Below are positions 1 to 7,750 of a DNA stretch of 37,955 nucleotides, piece after piece (position 1 is the first letter of the stretch; every line of letters begins with the position of its first letter). This DNA comes from Clostridiaceae bacterium (GTDB lineage Bacteria > Bacillota > Clostridia > TANB77 > CAG-508): NCBI GenBank assembly GCA_012513065.1, contig JAAZCX010000036.1, positions 1 through 37,955 of the forward strand, written 5' to 3'. The translations under genes were made by a program, and so were the position numbers. The notes under the pieces are model-generated. The model was given only the letters and a program-made list of their open reading frames with translations. It ran no database searches and was not told where the DNA came from.

Positions 1-48
1 ATAAAGAGATATATTTAGAACATAAAAATTGAAAGGAGAAAAAACAAA

Positions 49-1218
49 ATGTCAAAAACAAAATCAAAAATTTTATTATCATTATTTCTTATTACAATTC
101 TTGTTTCTTCTTGTTGTTTTGCAACAGATGTAGCACCTGTTACTGAAAATGCAATTACAAATACAGTTACAACTGATGATCAATCAAATGTAGCTGCAAC
201 AGATGAACAAGATTTGGTAAATACTGATTTTTATGCAGCAGAAGATAGTGTTACTATTTCTAATGTAGTAGATGGAAACGCTTTCGTAGTTGCTAAGGAA
301 GTAACTGTTACTGGAGAAATAGGAGGAGATCTTTTCGTAGTTGCTGAAAAATTAAATATAGATGGTGGTTATGTTTATAGTAGTATATTCGCTTGTGCTG
401 AAGAAATCACTATAAATGGTGTTATCTACGATTTATATGCAGTATGTAATACTCTTAATTTAGGTACTAACGGATTTATCTATCGTGATATGAGAGTTGC
501 TGGTTCTTCTGTTAATATGAACGGAAAAGTAAGAAGAGATGCTTACATTTCTTCTGAAAATATTAGCTTTGCAACAGATGCTGGAACTATAGTGTATGGT
601 AATTTAGAATATTCTTCTGATGAAGCTGAATTTAATGCTCCTGAAGGAGTTATAGCTGGTACTACTACATATACAGCAGAAAATGCTTCTGCTAAAGAGC
701 CTGCTTCAATAGGAAATACTATTATATCTTATGTTTTAGATTTATTAAGAACTCTAATTTTAACATTTGTTATAGTTGTAGTTTTATTATGGTTGACACC
801 TAATTTTGTAGAAAAAGTAGGAAAAATGGGAGTTGCAAAATCTTTTGTATCATTAGGTATTGGTTTTGCTACACCAATTGCTTTTATATTTGCAGGTATA
901 ATTTTAATACTTAGCAAAATTGGAATTTCTATATTTATACCATCTATATTCTTATTTGCTTTACTTGGATTTATAGGAACTTCAATAGCAAGTATATTCT
1001 TTGGTAAATTATTTACAAAATTATTTAAAATGGAAGGAAAAGTTAAATTTGTATTATTTACTTTAGCTTCTGCTTTAATAATCTGGGCTATTACTATAAT
1101 ACCTTTTATCGGTGGTTTCTTAGGATTCCTTGTTTGGTTATTTGGTATCGGAACTATTATTGTAAATATTTTTTGCAAAGAAAAAATTAAAGAAGATAAA
1201 AAAGAAATAAAAGAATAA
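49..1218 (+). CDS. Membrane-anchored bactofilin-like (polymer-forming) protein
   Basis: The 389-residue protein starts with a signal peptide (KILLSLFLITILVSSCCFA, about residues 7-25). A Cys pair near its end leaves a lipoprotein possible. Residues about 65-200 are short beta-repeats of the kind seen in bactofilin/polymer-forming proteins (for example VDGNAFVVAKEVTVTGEIGGDLFVV). The C-terminal half (about 225-375) holds several hydrophobic segments and ends in a Lys/Glu-rich tail. The beta-helix is therefore predicted outside and anchored by a multi-pass membrane domain, whereas classical bactofilins are cytosolic. GAAAGGAG lies 8-10 nt before the ATG. The gene converges on the rpe operon. 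A role in envelope or surface organisation is inference. Confidence 0.7.
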   Translation: MSKTKSKILLSLFLITILVSSCCFATDVAPVTENAITNTVTTDDQSNVAATDEQDLVNTDFYAAEDSVTISNVVDGNAFVVAKEVTVTGEIGGDLFVVAEKLNIDGGYVYSSIFACAEEITINGVIYDLYAVCNTLNLGTNGFIYRDMRVAGSSVNMNGKVRRDAYISSENISFATDAGTIVYGNLEYSSDEAEFNAPEGVIAGTTTYTAENASAKEPASIGNTIISYVLDLLRTLILTFVIVVVLLWLTPNFVEKVGKMGVAKSFVSLGIGFATPIAFIFAGIILILSKIGISIFIPSIFLFALLGFIGTSIASIFFGKLFTKLFKMEGKVKFVLFTLASALIIWAITIIPFIGGFLGFLVWLFGIGTIIVNIFCKEKIKEDKKEIKE

Positions 1219-1226
1219 TTTATAAT

Positions 1227-1263
1227 AAAAAATAAAAGTAGATTGTATCTACTTTTATTTTTT
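1227..1263. terminator. Bidirectional intrinsic terminator between the bactofilin-like gene and rpe
   Basis: A 17-bp A/T-rich stem (core AAAAGTAGAT / ATCTACTTTT) with a 3-nt TGT loop is followed by a T-run on either strand. It lies between convergent genes and can terminate both. Confidence 0.85.
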
Positions 1264-1295
1264 TGTTTTTATATACTTATTTTGTTTTTAACATT

Positions 1296-1955
1296 CTAAT
1301 CTTTTAATTTTTTAATTGCTTCTTTATAATTACCTGAATTAATAATATAACTGCCTGCTACTAATATATTTGCACCTGCTTCTACCACTTTTTTAGCAGT
1401 ATTATCATTAATTCCTCCATCTACTTCTATATCTATATCTAATCCATTTTCATAAGCATATACATTTAATTCATGTATTTTATCTAATGTTCCTTCTATA
1501 AATTCTTGTCCTCCTTCTCCAGGCTCTACACTCATAATTAAAACTTTATGAATATAAGGTAAATAATTGTATAATTTTTCTATTGCTGTTTTTGGATTTA
1601 TTGTTAATCCTACTTGAATATTGTTTTCTTTTATATACGAAATTAGTTCTAATACTTGTTTTTCAGTTTTACAACTTTCTATATGAAAAATAATACAATT
1701 TACTTCCATATCTATATATGATTTTGCATATGATTCTACATCTTCAACCATCAAATGAACTTCTGACTTTGTATTTGCAATTTGTTTAATATATTCTGTA
1801 TATTGTCTCATTGTATTAGTATTATCTTTTTCTACAAATTTTCCATCCATAACATCTATATGAAAATAATTTGTTCCAGCTACTTCTAAATCATATATTA
1901 TTTTTACTATATTTTCTTTATCTGCAGATAAAAGAGATATTGATACTTCTACCAT
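1296..1955 (-). CDS. rpe: Ribulose-phosphate 3-epimerase
   Basis: This 219-residue TIM-barrel enzyme interconverts D-ribulose 5-phosphate and D-xylulose 5-phosphate in the pentose phosphate pathway. Family motifs are visible: HIDVMDGKFV (metal-binding His/Asp) near residue 32, HLMVE near 67, MSVEPGEGGQ near 140 (usually MSVNPGFGGQ), and EVDGGIN near 177. The start ATG has AGGAGG 6 nt upstream and overlaps the end of rsgA by 7 nt. It is the last gene of the rlmN-prpC-prkC-rsgA-rpe unit, a common order in Firmicutes. Confidence 0.95.
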   Translation of the reverse strand: MVEVSISLLSADKENIVKIIYDLEVAGTNYFHIDVMDGKFVEKDNTNTMRQYTEYIKQIANTKSEVHLMVEDVESYAKSYIDMEVNCIIFHIESCKTEKQVLELISYIKENNIQVGLTINPKTAIEKLYNYLPYIHKVLIMSVEPGEGGQEFIEGTLDKIHELNVYAYENGLDIDIEVDGGINDNTAKKVVEAGANILVAGSYIINSGNYKEAIKKLKD

Positions 1956-2828
1956 TTATGTTCCTCCTTTTCTTTTAGTTCTTCTCTTAATTTACAATAT
2001 CTATCATATCTTCCTATATTTATTTTGTTTTCATTAACTGCTTTTTTTATCCCACATTTTTCTTCTTTTACATGTTCACAATCTCCATATTCACATTGTG
2101 ATAAATATTGTTTAAATTCTTTAAAATAATAAGCTAATTTTTCACTTTCTATTTCATCTATTGTAAAAGTTGAAAATCCAGGTGTGTCTGCTATATATCC
2201 ATCTTGTATTTTATATAATGTAGTAGAAGTTGTTGTATTTTTTCCTTTTTGATTTCTATTACTTATCATTCCTTCTTGCGTTTTGTTTTCATTAAATAAG
2301 TTATTAATTAATGTTGATTTTCCGAACTCCTGAATTTCCTGAGAAAGCTGTAATATTTCCTTCTAATACCTTTGCTATCTCATTTATACCTTTACCTTCC
2401 TTTGCAATTGTATCAATGACTTTATAACCTATTGTTTCATATATATCATGTATTTCTCTTAATATATCTTTATTTTCTAAATCTACTTTATTTATACATA
2501 TAACTGGTTTTATTTTTAAATATTCACTATATGCTAATTGTTTATCTAATAATAATAAATCAGGTTTTGGAGATTTCAATGATATAACTAATATTATTTG
2601 AGTTATATTTGCAATCTTTGGTCTTTTACTATACATTTTTCTTGGAAGAATATTAGATATAATTCCTTTATTTTCATCTTTTAGTTCTTCGATTTCCACA
2701 TAATCTCCTACTACTGGGGAAAGTTCATCTTGTTTCATTTTTCCTCTTGGTATACATTCGATTATACTATTTTCGATTTGTACTTGATATAAATTAGAAA
2801 TATTACTTATTATTAATCCTTTTTGCAT
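1949..2828 (-). pseudogene. rsgA: RsgA small-subunit ribosome biogenesis GTPase, frameshifted in the P-loop
   Basis: Two ORFs (2304-2828 and 1949-2269) together make one circularly permuted GTPase that matures the 30S subunit. The upstream part has the OB-fold and the NKVDLE G4 motif and ends FSGNSGVRKININ. The downstream part carries DTPGF (G3) and a C-terminal zinc motif C-x4-C-x-H-x5-C. At + strand position 2324 there is one extra G. Removing it restores GNSGVGKSTLINN, joins the frames and gives 292 residues, the normal RsgA size. Everything else looks intact, so this is either a recent mutation or a sequence error. rsgA is widely conserved though often not strictly essential, and its neighbours are intact. 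Confidence 0.9.
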
Positions 2829-2853
2829 TTTTTCTTCCTTTTCTATTATAAAA

Positions 2854-2885
2854 GAGGACTGGTATGTTTATAATTTCCAATCCTC
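2854..2885 (-). terminator. Hairpin between prkC and rsgA, possible attenuator
   Basis: On the minus strand GAGGATTGG pairs with CCAGTCCTC (one G-T wobble) across a 14-nt loop, followed by TTTTATAAT. The T-tract is imperfect, so it may only partly reduce transcription into rsgA-rpe. Confidence 0.5.
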
Positions 2886-2897
2886 ATTTTTTGTTTT

Positions 2898-4901
2898 TTA
2901 TTCAAAACTTAATACTGGATTTGAGTTATTCAAATCTAATGTTTTTGTTCTTGTTCCTAATGATCCATCAATAAATACTTTTACTGTTATATTTCCTACT
3001 CCTCTTACTGGAACAGTTATTTTAGTAGTATCTTTTGCATGTTTTTCTTCATAAACTGTATCTTCAACTCCTGCTGAAATTACTTTTACTGTTACTGATG
3101 ATTTTGGTACATCTACAGTTTGTTCTTCATTTGTAGCAACTGGTTTTGTATAATTTAAAATTGATTTTAAATTAATATTTACAGTACCATTCTTTATCTC
3201 AGCAATTTTATTAACTGTAAGAATTATTGTTGTTCCTTCGTCTACAACTTCTCCTACGTCTTTACTTTGTTTTAATACAATTCCATTTGTTTTTGTTGTA
3301 TCTTCTTGATATACAATTTCAACTTTTAATTTTGCTTCTTCTAATTCTTTTTTAGCTGTTTCTTCTGATTTTCCTACTACTGAAGTTAATGGTACTTTTT
3401 CTAATCCATTGCCTATACTTACATAAAGTTTTATAGTATCTCCTGCATTTACTTCTGTATTTTCCTCTATCTCTTGTCTTATTACATATTTCTCTTGTAT
3501 TTTATCATTCTTTTCTTCTATCTTTTCAACCTTTAACTTTGCATTATTTAGTTCTGTAACTGCTGCATCATATTCCATTCCAACAACTTTTGGAACTATA
3601 GTTTTTTCTGTTCCTTTACTTATTACTAAAGATATCTTTGAGTTTTCTTTAATTTTATAGTTTGTACGATATGAAGGATCTTGAAAAATTACTTTTCCTA
3701 CTTCCACTTCAGTATTATATTCTTCTGCTTTAATTTCATATGTTAGTTTAGTTCCTTCAAGTTTAGCTTTTACTTCTTCTTCAGTTAATCCAACTAATTC
3801 TGGAATATCAATATCTTTTACTGCTCCAGCATCCATTGCCAACTTAGTTACAAATAATGTTATAACAAATACTAATATACATATAATTGCTGCTAAAACT
3901 ATTTTCATTTTTGGATGTTTTTCAAAATATTGTTTTATTTTACTATCTTTACCTTTAGTTTTTACTTGTGAATGAGATTTTTGTTGTTTTCTACCTTCTT
4001 CATCATCAATTGTCTGTATTCTTTGAGTAACTCCATAATTATAATTTAAAGATTCGTCTGATACAAATTCTCCTTCTGGATTTTTTAATGCCATTGTTAA
4101 ATCTTTTAACATTTCTGTTGCTGAAATATATCTCATTTCTGGTTCTTTTTGCATTGCTTTTACTATAATTTGATTAATCGCAAATGGGATATTAGGATTT
4201 AATTTTATAGGCTCTATTGGCTTTTCTTGCATATGTTTTAATGCAATTGAAACTGGTGTATCTGCATCAAATGGTACTCTACCTGTTAACATTTCATACA
4301 TTACTACTCCAAGAGAATAAAGATCTGATTTTGCATCAGTATGTCCTCCTCTAGCGTGTTCTGGTGAAAAATAATGTACTGATCCTATTGTCGTTCCAAA
4401 TGCTGTAATTGTAGAATTAGAAACTGCTTTTGCAATTCCAAAATCTGTTACCTTTGCAACTCCATCTTCAGTAATTATAATATTATGTGGTTTTATATCT
4501 CTATGAACAATGTTATTTTTATGTGCTGCTTCTAATGCTGATGCTATTTGAATAGTAATGTTTATAGTCCATTTCCAAGGAAGAACTCCATCTTCGTTAA
4601 TAATTTGTTTTAATGTTTTTCCTTGAACTAATTCCATAACGATATAATAAATTCCGTTATCATTCCCTACATCATATACAGATACAATATTAGGATGTGT
4701 AAGTCCTGCTGCAGATTGTGCTTCTATATTAAATCTTCTTATAAACTCATCATCTGTAGTAAATTCTTCTTTTAATACTTTTACTGCTACAAATCTATTT
4801 AAAACATGGCATTTTGCTTTGTAAACTGTGGCCATCCCACCATTACCAATTTTCTCTATAATTTCATATCGACTTCCAATATATTTTCCTACTAAATCCA
4901 T
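2898..4901 (-). CDS. prkC: PASTA-domain Ser/Thr protein kinase (PrkC/Stk family)
   Basis: This 667-residue membrane kinase senses cell-wall fragments in this family. The N-terminal kinase domain (about 10-275) shows the glycine loop GNGGMATVY, the VKVLK lysine, HRDIKPHN catalytic loop and DFGIA. A basic linker leads to one transmembrane helix (about 335-357), followed by three PASTA repeats (about 368-570; for example IPELVGLTEEEVKAKL) and a C-terminal Ig-like extension ending in SFE. The start ATG follows AAGGAGA. It is encoded directly after its phosphatase prpC, as is typical. Soluble targets in this organism are not visible. Confidence 0.95.
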   Translation of the reverse strand: MDLVGKYIGSRYEIIEKIGNGGMATVYKAKCHVLNRFVAVKVLKEEFTTDDEFIRRFNIEAQSAAGLTHPNIVSVYDVGNDNGIYYIVMELVQGKTLKQIINEDGVLPWKWTINITIQIASALEAAHKNNIVHRDIKPHNIIITEDGVAKVTDFGIAKAVSNSTITAFGTTIGSVHYFSPEHARGGHTDAKSDLYSLGVVMYEMLTGRVPFDADTPVSIALKHMQEKPIEPIKLNPNIPFAINQIIVKAMQKEPEMRYISATEMLKDLTMALKNPEGEFVSDESLNYNYGVTQRIQTIDDEEGRKQQKSHSQVKTKGKDSKIKQYFEKHPKMKIVLAAIICILVFVITLFVTKLAMDAGAVKDIDIPELVGLTEEEVKAKLEGTKLTYEIKAEEYNTEVEVGKVIFQDPSYRTNYKIKENSKISLVISKGTEKTIVPKVVGMEYDAAVTELNNAKLKVEKIEEKNDKIQEKYVIRQEIEENTEVNAGDTIKLYVSIGNGLEKVPLTSVVGKSEETAKKELEEAKLKVEIVYQEDTTKTNGIVLKQSKDVGEVVDEGTTIILTVNKIAEIKNGTVNINLKSILNYTKPVATNEEQTVDVPKSSVTVKVISAGVEDTVYEEKHAKDTTKITVPVRGVGNITVKVFIDGSLGTRTKTLDLNNSNPVLSFE

Positions 4902-4919
4902 TTTATTATCTCTCCTTAA

Positions 4920-5645
4920 TTAATGTATTACAATTGCTGTTATATTATCATATCCACCGTTCTCATTTGCTTTTTGAATAAGTTTTTCTGTAGCTATCAT
5001 ATAATTTTCTTTTATTAGTTCATAAATTTCTTTTTCATCTACCATGTTTGTTAATCCATCACTACACATTAAAATAGTATCATCTTTGATAAATCCTTTT
5101 ACTGTTACATCTGGTTCTACAAATGCTCTACATCCTAAAGCTTTCATTAACATATTTTTCTTTGGATGATGATTAGCTTCTTCTTTAGTTATTGTTCCAT
5201 CTTTTACTAACTTTTCTACATAACTATGATCATGTGTAATTTTTCTAATAAAGTCTTTTCTGATTCTATATACTCTACTATCTCCAACATGTCCTATATA
5301 TACTTTATTATTATATATTAAACATACTTCTAAAGTAGTACCCATTCCCTCTAAGTTTTTATCCTCATTAGATTTTTCATATACTACCATATTAGCATAT
5401 TCCATTGAACTTTTTACTAATTTTAAAATATCTTCTTTTTCTTTTGATATTGTTTCAAAATTACTTTGAATATAATTAAGTGCTGCCGAAGTTGCTAATT
5501 TGCTTGCAATTTCTCCACCATTATATCCTCCCATTCCATCTGCTAAAATAAATATTTGAATTGGGTCTTGGTCTTTTGAAATATAATAATAGTCTTGATT
5601 CATCTCTCTTGCTTTTCCAATATCTGATTTCGCAAAAGCTCTCAT
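4920..5645 (-). CDS. prpC: PP2C-type Ser/Thr phosphatase (PrpC/Stp family)
   Basis: The metal-dependent phosphatase reverses phosphorylation by the adjacent PrkC. PPM motifs are present: REMNQD (metal Asp) near residue 14, ADGMGGYNGGE near 35, GDSRVYRI near 121, CSDGLTNMV near 194 and GGYDNITAI at the end. The ORF track start (5687) lies inside rlmN. I chose the ATG at 5645 because it gives the family N-terminus MRAFAKSDIGKARE, has AGGAGG upstream, and its A is shared with the rlmN stop (TAATG, translational coupling). That gives 241 residues. Confidence 0.93.
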   Translation of the reverse strand: MRAFAKSDIGKAREMNQDYYYISKDQDPIQIFILADGMGGYNGGEIASKLATSAALNYIQSNFETISKEKEDILKLVKSSMEYANMVVYEKSNEDKNLEGMGTTLEVCLIYNNKVYIGHVGDSRVYRIRKDFIRKITHDHSYVEKLVKDGTITKEEANHHPKKNMLMKALGCRAFVEPDVTVKGFIKDDTILMCSDGLTNMVDEKEIYELIKENYMIATEKLIQKANENGGYDNITAIVIH

Positions 5646-6676
5646 TATTTTTTTCCTCCTAAGTTTTTTCTTCTTAATTGTCCACAAGCAGCATCTATAT
5701 CTGATCCTAATTCTCTTCTAATTGTTGCTACTATTCCATGTTCATTTAGATAATCTCTAAATTTTATTATATTATCATTTGTACTTTTTGTATATTCTCC
5801 ATTTTCTATTTTATTAATTGGAATTAAATTTACATGTGCATTCATTCCTCTTAGTAATTTTATTAATTCCTTTGCATCTTCTAAATTATCATTACTGTCT
5901 TTAGCTAATGCATATTCAAAAGATATTCTACGATTTGTTGCTGCAATATAGTCTTTACAAGCTTTAATTAATTCTTCTATTTTATATACATTATTTACTG
6001 GCATCATATTACTTCTTTTTTCATTATTAGTTGCATGTAATGAAATTGAAAGTGTACATGGTATATTTTCTTTAGCCAAATCATATATTTTTGGAACTAA
6101 TCCACTTGTAGATACACTTATATGTCTTGCACCTATATTAATTCCATTAGGATGATTTATAATTCTAATAGCTTTTATAACATTATCATAATTATCTAAA
6201 GGCTCTCCTATTCCCATAAATACTATATTTGAAATTCTATCTCCAATATCTTGTTCTACTGCTAATAATTGTTCTACTATTTCTCCACTAGTTAAATTCC
6301 TAATAAATGGTATTCCTGTTGAAGCACAAAATTTACATCCCATTTTACATCCAATTTGTGAAGATACACATATAGTTTTTCCATGGTGATATTGCATTAG
6401 CACTGTTTCAATTGCATTTCCATCTAATACATCAAATAAATATTTAATTGTTCCATCTGATGACTCTTGTTTCTTTAATATATTAAAATTACAAATTGTA
6501 TAGTTTTCTATAAGTTTTCCTCTTAGGGAAAGTGATAAATTTGTCATATCTTGAAAATTCTTTACTTTTTCAATATATAACCAATGAAATATTTGCTCTG
6601 CCCTAAATGGTTTCTCACCAATTTCCTTTAATTGTTCTTTTAATTCTTCTAAAGTATAATCTTTTATATTTTTCAT
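5645..6676 (-). CDS. rlmN: 23S rRNA (A2503-C2) / tRNA (A37-C2) methyltransferase RlmN
   Basis: A 343-residue radical SAM enzyme of the RlmN/Cfr family. The radical SAM cluster motif CKMGCKFC (C-x3-C-x2-C) is near residue 110. Downstream are MGIGEPLDNYD and the substrate-binding region SISLHATNNEKR. The second catalytic cysteine is in AACGQL near the C-terminus. The N-terminal HhH-like region (GEKPFRAEQIFHWLY) is typical. It is the first gene of its unit, with a good promoter upstream. Full length with no sign of Cfr-like divergence. Confidence 0.95.
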   Translation of the reverse strand: MKNIKDYTLEELKEQLKEIGEKPFRAEQIFHWLYIEKVKNFQDMTNLSLSLRGKLIENYTICNFNILKKQESSDGTIKYLFDVLDGNAIETVLMQYHHGKTICVSSQIGCKMGCKFCASTGIPFIRNLTSGEIVEQLLAVEQDIGDRISNIVFMGIGEPLDNYDNVIKAIRIINHPNGINIGARHISVSTSGLVPKIYDLAKENIPCTLSISLHATNNEKRSNMMPVNNVYKIEELIKACKDYIAATNRRISFEYALAKDSNDNLEDAKELIKLLRGMNAHVNLIPINKIENGEYTKSTNDNIIKFRDYLNEHGIVATIRRELGSDIDAACGQLRRKNLGGKK

Positions 6677-6714
6677 ATTATTCTTTCTTCTTTTCCTTAT
6701 TTCCGTATAATAAA

Positions 6715-6743
6715 TTTATATCATAAAGTATTACTTTTTTCAA
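6715..6743 (-). promoter_or_regulatory. Sigma-A-type promoter of the rlmN-prpC-prkC-rsgA-rpe operon
   Basis: On the minus strand TTGAAA (6738-6743), a 17-bp spacer and TATAAA (6715-6720) sit about 40 nt before the rlmN start. Confidence 0.7.
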
Positions 6744-6803
6744 TAGTTTTGAATAAAAGTATATAAAGTAAAATTTTTTACTTTTATTTTTACTTTTTTA
6801 TGT

Positions 6804-6809
6804 TATAAT
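6804..6809 (+). promoter_or_regulatory. Probable -10 element of the CDF transporter gene
   Basis: A TATAAT hexamer lies 30 nt before the ATG at 6839 and upstream of AAAGGAG. The -35 region is only A/T-rich and no good hexamer is seen. Confidence 0.5.
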
Positions 6810-6838
6810 GCATATATTAAATTTAAAGGAGATCTTTT

Positions 6839-7696
6839 ATGAATCGTTACGAAGCAACTAAAAAATGTGGATTAATTGGTATTATAGGAAATGTTTTTTT
6901 ACTCCTACTAAAAGGAAGTGTTGGATTAATCTTCAATAGTCAATCAATGATTGCAGATGCAGCTAATAGTGCAGGGGATATCTTTGCTTCTTTAATGACA
7001 TGGATTGGAAATAGAATTTCAAGTACTCCACAAGATGAAAATCATAATTTTGGCCATGGAAAAGCTGAATATATTTTTTCTTTATTTATTAGTATTTCCA
7101 TGATTGCAGTTGCTTTTAAATTACTTTATGATTCTATGATTACTTTAATATCAGGAAGCACTTTAGAATTTTCATGGCTTCTGGTTTTTGTTTGCATTAT
7201 AACAATTGTTGTTAAATTTTGTTTATATTTATATACAAATAACATAAGTAAAAAATACAATAATATTTTAGTTGAAGCTAATTGTAAAGACCATAGAAAT
7301 GACTGTATTGTAACTACATTTACACTTATTTCAATATTAACTAGCCTTATTGGTATTACATGGGTTGATGGAGTTGTTGGTATATGTATCTCAATATGGA
7401 TTGCTTTTACTGGTATTAAAATTTTTATTGAAAGTTATAATATCTTAATGGACAAATCGATAGATGAAATTACAAAAGATTTAATTCTTAACTATGTTAG
7501 ACATTATAAAGAAATTAAAAAAATAGACTATTTTTCCTCAACACCTGTTGGATATCAATATGTTATCGTTTTAACAATATTTGTTGATGGAAATATGACA
7601 ACTTTTAAGAGTCATGAACTTGCTGATAACTTAGAAAAAGATATTAATTCTTTGGATAAAGTTTATAATACAATTATACATGTTAACCCAATATAG
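6839..7696 (+). CDS. Cation diffusion facilitator (CDF) transporter, metal not certain
   Basis: A 285-residue inner-membrane cation/proton antiporter. About six transmembrane segments lie in residues 10-200, followed by a cytosolic domain (DKVYNTIIHV near the end). The family FGHGKAEY motif follows TM2. The transport site is not the H-x3-D/H-x3-D zinc pattern: TM2 has N43-S-A-G-D47 and TM5 has D-x3-D in KDHRNDC. That chemistry is closer to Mn/Fe-type CDFs than to the Zn/Cd-type paralog at 13478-14359. ATG follows AAAGGAG. It is monocistronic, converging on clpC. Confidence 0.88.
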   Translation: MNRYEATKKCGLIGIIGNVFLLLLKGSVGLIFNSQSMIADAANSAGDIFASLMTWIGNRISSTPQDENHNFGHGKAEYIFSLFISISMIAVAFKLLYDSMITLISGSTLEFSWLLVFVCIITIVVKFCLYLYTNNISKKYNNILVEANCKDHRNDCIVTTFTLISILTSLIGITWVDGVVGICISIWIAFTGIKIFIESYNILMDKSIDEITKDLILNYVRHYKEIKKIDYFSSTPVGYQYVIVLTIFVDGNMTTFKSHELADNLEKDINSLDKVYNTIIHVNPI

Positions 7697-7702
7697 AATA
7701 AT

Positions 7703-7737
7703 AAAAAATAAACAGAATTTAAATCTGTTTATTTTTT
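7703..7737. terminator. Bidirectional terminator between the CDF gene and clpC
   Basis: A 14-bp stem, AAAAAATAAACAGA / TCTGTTTATTTTTT, with a 7-nt loop gives a T-run on both strands. It serves both convergent genes. Confidence 0.85.
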
Positions 7738-7750
7738 GTTTATCTTTATA

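Noticed and set aside
729-1178. 149-residue minus ORF inside the bactofilin-like gene
   Set aside because: Antisense shadow rich in Asn/Ile/Lys with no RBS.
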